Assembly (NCBI RefSeq): GCF_003590875.1
Contig: NZ_QYUN01000002.1
Location: 3,720,001-3,784,000, forward strand
Direction: 5' to 3'
From: Noviherbaspirillum cavernae
GTDB taxonomy: Bacteria > Pseudomonadota > Gammaproteobacteria > Burkholderiales > Burkholderiaceae_D
DNA length: 64,000 nt
The position numbers and the translations under genes were made by a program. Below the pieces are notes generated by a model. The model saw only the letters and a list, made by a program, of their open reading frames with translations, searched no databases and was not told the origin of the DNA. Shown here in pieces: positions 56,305-64,000 of this stretch; position 1 is the stretch's first letter; every line of letters starts with the position of its first letter.

Positions 56305-56799
56305 CTATTGCAGCAGATGATGGCGCTCCTCGTCCGCCACGCGCCGGATATAGGCGGCGAAATCCGGATCTTCCCCGCGCAATAGTTGCGGCAGGAAATA
56401 GTAGAAGTCCTCCCGCCGACACCATTCGCGCATGTAGTCGTCCCACGAGTTCCAGCGCCGCAGCGCCACCCCCTTCAGGTCAGGTTCGTAGGACACGATG
56501 TAGGCGCGCTCGAACAATGCAATCAGCATTTCAAAGATGATCAGCGTGCGTTCGCGCTGATCGTCGCTCATGTCGAGCCGCGTACTCGCATTGCGCCGCA
56601 ATTGCAGGTCGGGATTGTCGAGCACGATTTTCAGGAAGTCGTTGTAGGCGTTTTGCAGCATCTGATACGCCTCCTCGTCTTCGGAATCGCGCTCCCTGCG
56701 CTGCTCATACAGAAAAAGAAAGATCGCGAACGGCAGACCGAACACGGTCACGACGAAGCTGGCGGTTTCCCAGAAATCAGGGTTCGAAAGGAAATCCAT
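56305..56799 (-). CDS. Membrane-anchored protein of unknown function
   Basis: 164 residues. One N-terminal membrane helix (ETASFVVTVFGLPFAIFLFL) is followed by a cytoplasmic, helical, highly charged body with DEEAYQMLQNAYNDFLKIVL and SYEPDLKGVALRRWNSWDDY. It is rich in Trp and Tyr near the end. The layout resembles small membrane proteins of the DUF4760 type; I do not recognise it firmly. Confidence 0.65.
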   Translation of the reverse strand: MDFLSNPDFWETASFVVTVFGLPFAIFLFLYEQRRERDSEDEEAYQMLQNAYNDFLKIVLDNPDLQLRRNASTRLDMSDDQRERTLIIFEMLIALFERAYIVSYEPDLKGVALRRWNSWDDYMREWCRREDFYYFLPQLLRGEDPDFAAYIRRVADEERHHLLQ

Positions 56800-56886
56800 G
56801 ACATCAGGCGGGCTGTTGAGGTTACGGCTATCGTAACGCCAATTGCCCTTGCGCCAAAGAAAGGCATGTCGCTGACGCGCGGCAGC

Positions 56887-57639
56887 TCATGGTTTCTCAT
56901 TGAATATCCCGCTGTGCAGACACTGCTCGGCGAGCTGTTGTGCCCATGCATTGCAGCCGCGCGCGGAAGGATGATAGCCATCGACTGCCATCAACGCGGG
57001 ATCAGCCGGATCGAGCGCCAATGGAACGTGGAGCAAGCGCGGTATCGTCCTTGCCAAATCACAGGCAGCGGCATCGAGTGTGCGGGCTTTCATTCCCATG
57101 ATCCAGCGTAGCGGTTGCGGCAATGCCGGAAAATGCTGCAGCGGCGGCACGCCGGACAGCAGGATGAGTCGCGGCGTGCAACGTTCCTGCAATGCGGCCA
57201 GGACGTGGCCCAGGTCGTCGCGCCATCGCGCCACCGAACGAAACGCGGTTGTATCGTTGACGCCGAATGCAACAAGTGCGACATCGATTTGTCGCTGCGG
57301 AAGTTGCGGCACCAATATTTGCAGCGCGTCTGCCGCCGTCGCGCCGTTCTTGCCCAAGGCTTGCCATGCAACAGACTGATGCAGCCGCCCGGACAGTGCG
57401 TGGGCGAATTGCCCGGTAATCGCTTCGGCATGCGTGCCGACGCCGACGCCTGCCACTGGCGACTCGCCCAGCGTCAGCAAATGCAATGGCTTCGTCGTGC
57501 CATATGTCTCGCCAGTGATGCCGGAAGTCGGCCCGGAGGCTTCGGGCAGGCGCGGCGTGACATGCCGGGTGTATCTGCCCTGCGCGATGAGAAACGGCAG
57601 CAGCGGCAGAGCAATCAATTCGGGCAGCCAGTGGCGCAT
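56887..57639 (-). CDS. SGNH/GDSL-type esterase
   Basis: 250 residues. Block I has LLTLGESPVAGVGVG (GDSL read as GES), block II ALGKNGATAAD, block III VALVAFGVNDTT, and block V VDGYHPSARG with the catalytic Asp-His. A hydrophobic N-terminus (LPELIALPLLPFLIAQG) may anchor it or be a signal. It is a periplasmic or membrane lipase/esterase with unknown substrate. ATG 57639 fits the start of the membrane segment. Confidence 0.85.
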   Translation of the reverse strand: MRHWLPELIALPLLPFLIAQGRYTRHVTPRLPEASGPTSGITGETYGTTKPLHLLTLGESPVAGVGVGTHAEAITGQFAHALSGRLHQSVAWQALGKNGATAADALQILVPQLPQRQIDVALVAFGVNDTTAFRSVARWRDDLGHVLAALQERCTPRLILLSGVPPLQHFPALPQPLRWIMGMKARTLDAAACDLARTIPRLLHVPLALDPADPALMAVDGYHPSARGCNAWAQQLAEQCLHSGIFNEKP

Positions 57640-57713
57640 GGGAAGGAATCCATATACGAAGGAACGACGCGAATGCCGAAGTGGAAACTTTCCGGAGGTG
57701 GTGGCGGACGGGC

Positions 57714-58148
57714 CTACTGCGTCGCCTGCATATGCTCGATCTTGAGACACTTGTCCATCACCACGGCCAGTCCCGCCTGCCCGGCGCTTGCGGCGGCCGC
57801 CTGATTCACGATGCCGAGTTGCATCCACACGCAGCGCGCCCCGATCGCGATCGCCTCTTCCACGATTGGAGGGATATCTTCCGACTTGCGAAAGCAATCG
57901 ACCAGATCGATTGCCATTCCTTTTTCCGACAACGCTGCAGCCGCCTGTACGAGCGTGGCATGGCAATGTTCTCCAAGAATGTGAGTGCCTGCATACGTGG
58001 GATTGACAGGGATGATCCGGTAGCCGTGTGCCTGCAGATATTCGGCAACCTCATGGCTCGGACGATTCGTTTTGGCTGACAGGCCTACCACGGCAATCGT
58101 GCGGCAATTCGCAAGCAATTCCGGAATGGAGGGAGGAAGTTGGCTCAT
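57714..58148 (-). CDS. CoA-binding domain protein (YccU-like)
   Basis: 144 residues. CRTIAVVGLSAKTNRPSHEV, YLQAHGYRIIPVNPTYAG and the C-terminal ARCVWMQLGIVNQAAA fit the small CoA-binding Rossmann proteins related to succinyl-CoA ligase alpha. Function unknown. The start was chosen at MSQLPPSIPEL, after the atpC terminator. Confidence 0.87.
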   Translation of the reverse strand: MSQLPPSIPELLANCRTIAVVGLSAKTNRPSHEVAEYLQAHGYRIIPVNPTYAGTHILGEHCHATLVQAAAALSEKGMAIDLVDCFRKSEDIPPIVEEAIAIGARCVWMQLGIVNQAAAASAGQAGLAVVMDKCLKIEHMQATQ

Positions 58149-58170
58149 GGAGAAAGTCGCCTCGGAAAAT

Positions 58171-58197
58171 GAAAAAGGCAGCCGAAGCTGCCTTTTC
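58171..58197 (-). terminator. Terminator of the ATP synthase operon
   Basis: On the minus strand: GGCAGC-TTCG-GCTGCC followed by a U run, 20 bases beyond the atpC stop. The UUCG tetraloop closed by C-G makes it very stable. It also lies just before the start of the CoA-binding gene. Confidence 0.93.
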
Positions 58198-58216
58198 ATT
58201 GTACCGCCTGCCCGAA

Positions 58217-58639
58217 TCAGCGTTTTTGACGCAACTTCTGAATCGCCTGCAATTGCGCAATCGCTTCGGCCAGTTCCGCCTGCGCTTTCGCGTAATCGAT
58301 CTTCGATTCCTTGTTGGCCAAGGCTTCCTCCGCCAGTTTCTTCGCTTCAGCCGCCTTCGCTTCGTCCAGATCGTGCCCGCGAATCGCGGTATCGGCCAGC
58401 ACGGTGACCTTGTTCGGCTGCACTTCGAGGATACCGCCAGCCACGAAGACGAATTCATCTTCGGCCTGACCTGGCACCTTGATGCGCACCGAGCCCGGAC
58501 GAATGCGCGTGATCAAGGGCGTGTGCATGGGATAGATGCCCAGCTCCCCCGACTCACCCGGCAATGCGACGAACTCGGCCTCGCCGGCGAAGATTTCTTC
58601 TTCGGCGGAGACGACGTCTACATGAATAGTGTTTGCCAT
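58217..58639 (-). CDS. atpC: ATP synthase F1 subunit epsilon
   Basis: 140 residues. [20 protein letters not shown] and [20 protein letters not shown] form the beta-barrel; two C-terminal helices with [17 protein letters not shown] follow. The start MANTIHV was chosen over a longer frame because the family starts there. Last gene of the operon. Confidence 0.96.
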   Translation of the reverse strand: MANTIHVDVVSAEEEIFAGEAEFVALPGESGELGIYPMHTPLITRIRPGSVRIKVPGQAEDEFVFVAGGILEVQPNKVTVLADTAIRGHDLDEAKAAEAKKLAEEALANKESKIDYAKAQAELAEAIAQLQAIQKLRQKR

Positions 58640-58711
58640 GTGGTTTCCTGTCCGGCGCGCCGCTCCCGCCAAGCGTTGACTGCGGGGACGACTCGCCTTG
58701 GATTAGCTGAA

Positions 58712-60160
<1,449 letters not shown>

Positions 60161-60163
60161 TCA

Positions 60164-61033
60164 TCAAACCGCAGCCGCACCGGCGACGATCTCGGAGAGT
60201 TCCTTGGTAATCGCAGCCTGACGTGTCTTGTTGTACACCAGCTTCAATTCACCAATGACGCTACCCGCGTTATCGCTTGCCGCTTTCATCGCCACCATGC
60301 GCGCCGATTGCTCGGACGCCATGTTTTCCGCGACGGCCTGGTAGATCAGCGCTTCGACATAGCGCACCAGCAGTTCGTCGATGACCGTCTGCGCATCCGG
60401 CTCGTAGATGTAATCCCAGGAATGGGATCCCTTGTCCGCCTGCATGCGATCCGACGACAATGGCAGCAACTGGTCCATCATCGGTTCCTGCTTCATCGTA
60501 TTGATGAAGCGGGTGTAGCAGAGGTAGACCGCGTCGAGCTTGCCTTCCTGGTAGGCATCGAGCAGCACCTTCACCGGGCCGATCAGCTTTTCCAGATGCG
60601 GCGTGTCGCCGAGCTGGATCGCATGCGACACGACCTTCGCACCGACACGATTCAGGAAACCCAGACCCTTGTTGCCGATTGCGACAGCTTCGATCTTGAC
60701 GCCCTGGCCTTCCAGCTCGCGCACCTTGGTGGTCACGGAACGCAACACGTTGGTATTCATGCCGCCGCACAAACCCTTGTCGGTCGTGACGACGATGATG
60801 CCCACGGTTTTCGCCTTGTCCTGCTTGACCAGGAACGGATGCGTGTATTCCGGATTGGCTTGCGACAAGTGAGACGCGATATTCCGAATCTTGTCACTGT
60901 AGGGACGGGCCGACCGCATCCGGTCCTGCGCCTTGCGCATTTTGGATGCGGCGACCATTTCCATCGCCTTGGTGATCTTCTTCGTATTTTCTACGCTCTT
61001 GATCTTGCCACGTATCTCTTTACCTGCAGCCAT
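60164..61033 (-). CDS. atpG: ATP synthase F1 subunit gamma
   Basis: 289 residues. The N-terminal helix [20 protein letters not shown] and [16 protein letters not shown] and the C-terminal [12 protein letters not shown] and [16 protein letters not shown] form the rotating coiled coil. [13 protein letters not shown] is the conserved Rossmann part. It lies between atpA and atpD as usual. Confidence 0.97.
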   Translation of the reverse strand: MAAGKEIRGKIKSVENTKKITKAMEMVAASKMRKAQDRMRSARPYSDKIRNIASHLSQANPEYTHPFLVKQDKAKTVGIIVVTTDKGLCGGMNTNVLRSVTTKVRELEGQGVKIEAVAIGNKGLGFLNRVGAKVVSHAIQLGDTPHLEKLIGPVKVLLDAYQEGKLDAVYLCYTRFINTMKQEPMMDQLLPLSSDRMQADKGSHSWDYIYEPDAQTVIDELLVRYVEALIYQAVAENMASEQSARMVAMKAASDNAGSVIGELKLVYNKTRQAAITKELSEIVAGAAAV

Positions 61034-61059
61034 GAGAGTTGACTCCTTTAGCTAGCGGC

Positions 61060-62595
61060 TCAGAATGTTTTCTTGAAATCAGCAATCGCGGTGGCGAGTT
61101 GTGCTTCGCCGTCTTTATCGAGTTGCTTGGTCTCTTCAATTTTCTGCAGCAGCGCAGCGTGGCTGGTCTTCATGAAATTGTGCAGACCGGATTCAAAGGC
61201 CAGTACTTTCTTCACGTCGATATTGTCGAAGTAACCCTTGTTGACCGCAAACAGCGATACAGCCATCAGGGAAATCGGCAGCGGCGAGTATTGCGGCTGC
61301 TTCAACAGTTCGGTCACGCGTGCGCCGCGGTCCAGCTGCTTGCGGGTCGCTTCGTCGAGGTCGGATGCGAACTGCGCGAACGCGGCCAATTCACGATACT
61401 GCGCCAAGTCGGTACGGATACCGCCGGACAGGCCCTTGATGACCTTGGTCTGCGCAGCGCCACCAACGCGCGACACCGAAATACCGGCGTTGATCGCGGG
61501 GCGGATACCGGCGTTGAACAGCGAAGTTTCCAGGAAGATCTGGCCGTCGGTAATCGAAATCACGTTGGTCGGAACGAACGCGGACACGTCACCGGCTTGT
61601 GTTTCAATGATCGGCAATGCAGTCAACGAACCGGTCTTGCCCTTGACTTCACCCTTGGTGAAGGCTTCGACGTAATCCGGGTTCACGCGTGCAGCGCGCT
61701 CCAGCAAACGGCTGTGCAGGTAGAACACGTCGCCCGGATACGCTTCGCGTCCTGGCGGACGGCGCAACAGCAGCGAGACCTGACGGTAAGCAACAGCCTG
61801 CTTGGACAGATCGTCATAGACAATCAGGGCATCTTCACCGCGATCGCGGAAATATTCGCCCATGGCGCAGCCGGAGTAAGCCGAGATGTATTGCATCGCA
61901 GCCGACTCGGATGCGGACGCGGCAACGACGATGGTGTATTCCATCGCACCGTTGGCTTCCAGAGCGCGCACCATGTTCTTGATCGTTGATGCTTTTTGGC
62001 CGATGGCGACATAGATACACACCATGTCCTGGCCTTTTTGATTGATGATCGTGTCAACCGCCACGGCAGACTTGCCCGTTTGACGGTCGCCGATGATCAA
62101 TTCACGCTGACCGCGGCCGATCGGCACCATCGAGTCAATCGCCTTCAGGCCGGTTTGCATCGGCTGCGACACGGATTGACGCGCGATAACGCCCGGTGCA
62201 ATTTTTTCAATCGGGGACGTCAGCTTGGTGTTGACCGGGCCCTTGCCATCGATCGGCTGCCCCAGTGCATTGACCACACGGCCTTTCAGTTCGGGGCCGA
62301 TCGGCACTTCCAGAACGCGGCCGGTCGTCTTGACGGTATCTCCTTCGGAAATATGCTCATATTCACCGAGAATAACGGCGCCGACGGAGTCGCGCTCGAG
62401 GTTCAGCGCGAGGCCGAAGGTGTTGCCCGGAAATTCCAGCATTTCGCCTTGCATCGCGTCGGAAAGACCGTGAATGCGAACGATGCCGTCGGTCACGGAA
62501 ATGACCGTGCCTTGATTGCGAATCTCAGCGGTATCGTCAAGGCCCTGGATCCGGCTCTTGATCAGTTCGCTGATTTCAGACGGGTTGAGTTGCAT
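61060..62595 (-). CDS. atpA: ATP synthase F1 subunit alpha
   Basis: 511 residues. [16 protein letters not shown], Walker [42 protein letters not shown] and [15 protein letters not shown] are present. The last helix region ([20 protein letters not shown]) is typical. Non-catalytic nucleotide-binding partner of beta. Confidence 0.98.
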   Translation of the reverse strand: MQLNPSEISELIKSRIQGLDDTAEIRNQGTVISVTDGIVRIHGLSDAMQGEMLEFPGNTFGLALNLERDSVGAVILGEYEHISEGDTVKTTGRVLEVPIGPELKGRVVNALGQPIDGKGPVNTKLTSPIEKIAPGVIARQSVSQPMQTGLKAIDSMVPIGRGQRELIIGDRQTGKSAVAVDTIINQKGQDMVCIYVAIGQKASTIKNMVRALEANGAMEYTIVVAASASESAAMQYISAYSGCAMGEYFRDRGEDALIVYDDLSKQAVAYRQVSLLLRRPPGREAYPGDVFYLHSRLLERAARVNPDYVEAFTKGEVKGKTGSLTALPIIETQAGDVSAFVPTNVISITDGQIFLETSLFNAGIRPAINAGISVSRVGGAAQTKVIKGLSGGIRTDLAQYRELAAFAQFASDLDEATRKQLDRGARVTELLKQPQYSPLPISLMAVSLFAVNKGYFDNIDVKKVLAFESGLHNFMKTSHAALLQKIEETKQLDKDGEAQLATAIADFKKTF

Positions 62596-62646
62596 ACTAA
62601 CTCCTAAAATTTGTTTCTCTGCTTACGCTAGGGGCTCGGACCTTGA

Positions 62647-63180
62647 TTACGATGTCAGCGCAATCTGCATTTGTTGCAGTCTGCCGCGCACCGAGGCATC
62701 GAGCACTTCGTCACCAACCAACACACGCACACCGCCGATCAGCGAAGGGTCGACCGTCACCGAGGGGTTGATCTTGCGACCGAATTTCCGTTCCAGCGTT
62801 GCCACCAGGTCTTTCACTTGTGCGTCGGACATCTCGAAAGCGCTCGTGATTTCCGCATCCGCTGCGCCTTCCTGCGCATTCTTCAACGCATGGAATTGCT
62901 CGGCGATTTCCGGCAACAAGGTCAGGCGGTTGTTTTCGACCAGCATCGCGACGAAGTTTTTCGCTTCGGCACCGACATTGGACTTCAACAGCGACAGAAA
63001 CGTTTCGGCAACCAGTTGATCCGACAGCTTCGGATTGCTGGCGAACTCCTTGACCTCGGCGAGGCCTGCGACCTGTGCCATTTCCGACACGAGGCCGGAC
63101 CATGCTGCGAGGTCGCCGGACTTGGCCACGCGGAACAGGGCTTCTGCGTAAGGACGAGCGATCGTTGCGAGTTCAGCCAT
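62647..63180 (-). CDS. atpH: ATP synthase subunit delta
   Basis: 177 residues. [20 protein letters not shown] and [20 protein letters not shown] through [20 protein letters not shown] are the OSCP/delta pattern. It attaches F1 to the b-subunit stalk. Two bases separate it from atpF. Confidence 0.96.
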   Translation of the reverse strand: MAELATIARPYAEALFRVAKSGDLAAWSGLVSEMAQVAGLAEVKEFASNPKLSDQLVAETFLSLLKSNVGAEAKNFVAMLVENNRLTLLPEIAEQFHALKNAQEGAADAEITSAFEMSDAQVKDLVATLERKFGRKINPSVTVDPSLIGGVRVLVGDEVLDASVRGRLQQMQIALTS

Positions 63181-63182
63181 GA

Positions 63183-63653
63183 TTACAGCTCAGTCTTCAG
63201 TTGGTTCAGCAGATCGGCGTGCGCCGCTGCGTTCACCTCACGCTTCAGAATCTGCTCGGCACCCTTGACCGCGATCGTGGCGACCTGGTTGCGCAGTTCT
63301 TCGCGTGCACGAGTCACCTGCTGTTCCGCGTCCGCCTGGGCGGCGGCGATGATGCGAGCCGCTTCTTCAGCAGCGGTTTTCTTGGCATCGTCGATAATCG
63401 ATTGCGCGCGCTTTTCGGCATCGATAATGCGCTTTTGGCCTTCGTCACGAGCCGAAGCCAGTTCAGCCTGCGCGCGCTTTTCGGCGGCAGCCATCTCGGC
63501 TTTGCCCCGGTCGGCGGCAGCCAGACCGTTCGCGATCTTCTCGGCGCGCTCATCGAGCGCTTTCATCAGCGGCGGCCACACGAATTTCATCGTGAACAAC
63601 GCGAGGATGAAGAAGACCACGAACTGTGCAAACAAGGTTGCGTTTAAGTTCAC
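63183..63653 (-). CDS. atpF: ATP synthase F0 subunit b
   Basis: 156 residues from GTG 63653, which follows [34 protein letters not shown] is the membrane anchor, then a long helical stalk ([20 protein letters not shown] to the C-terminus). Length equals E. coli b (156). Starting further upstream would add unrelated sequence. Confidence 0.95.
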   Translation of the reverse strand: MNLNATLFAQFVVFFILALFTMKFVWPPLMKALDERAEKIANGLAAADRGKAEMAAAEKRAQAELASARDEGQKRIIDAEKRAQSIIDDAKKTAAEEAARIIAAAQADAEQQVTRAREELRNQVATIAVKGAEQILKREVNAAAHADLLNQLKTEL

Positions 63654-63726
63654 GGTGATTTCCTTCTCAGAATAACGAGTGCCGAACGCGAAGGTCCGGC
63701 AGTTGAGAATCGGCCAGGAAGCCGAA

Positions 63727-63993
<267 letters not shown>

Positions 63994-64000
63994 TTAAAGA

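Overview
The window reads as chromosomal DNA of a GC-rich betaproteobacterium, most likely a member of the Oxalobacteraceae (Herbaspirillum/Noviherbaspirillum-like). This is inferred from the gene families (RdgC, DUF2917 next to a MocR-type regulator, DUF1857, DUF2288, SlyX) and from the order priA - hemE - atpCDGAHFE. No rRNA is present to confirm it. Most of the window is ordinary core or housekeeping sequence; three stretches are accessory.

Layout. 1-201 is the end of a paaZ-type phenylacetate gene. 321-3860 is a two-gene type III secretion (T3SS) module: a HrpL-type hrp-box promoter, a CesT/Tir-family chaperone, and a tryptophan 2-monooxygenase (IaaM-like) with a roughly 200-residue N-terminal extension. 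3.9-4.3 kb has tRNA-fMet and tRNA-Arg. 4.4-15.8 kb has a diheme cytochrome c, an OmpA lipoprotein, a yqjD-yqjE-yqjK set, a TonB-like lipoprotein, proline iminopeptidase, tRNA-Asp, rdgC, dinB, a methyltransferase and several small conserved genes. 15.8-21.2 kb is a scarred segment: porin and ISL3 remnants, intact ahpC-ahpF, then two IS630 elements that abut on one shared TA. 21.2-32.2 kb has scattered metabolic genes (DUF3313 lipoprotein, GST, LuxR regulator, a frameshifted FAD reductase, LysE exporter, nitronate monooxygenase, homocysteine methyltransferase, BrkB, patatin). 32.2-37.3 kb is a more AT-rich accessory island. It holds a second hrp-box gene (an unrecognised effector candidate), REP repeats with two broken RAYT transposases, an acyltransferase-3 gene, a membrane protein and a MltR/HEPN-like gene. 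37.4-54.4 kb returns to core content: rep helicase, a HlyD/ABC exporter, MocR regulator, chemotaxis receptor, EAL response regulator, a guanidine-II riboswitch with sugE, and priA. 54.35-55.13 kb is a 776-base non-coding duplication carrying four perfect DnaA boxes. 55.1-64 kb has hemE, small genes and the F-type ATP synthase operon on the minus strand, with atpE at the edge.

Main finding. The chaperone/IaaM pair and the gene at 32854 are both preceded by the two-part HrpL promoter GGAACC-N16-(C/T)(G/C)AC-NN-A, each with a single mismatch to consensus. With the chaperone and the effector-like N-termini, this suggests a T3SS regulon that delivers an auxin-precursor-forming enzyme into a host cell. 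Agrobacterium reaches the same enzyme placement by transferring DNA. No T3SS apparatus gene and no iaaH lies in this window, so secretion is an inference.
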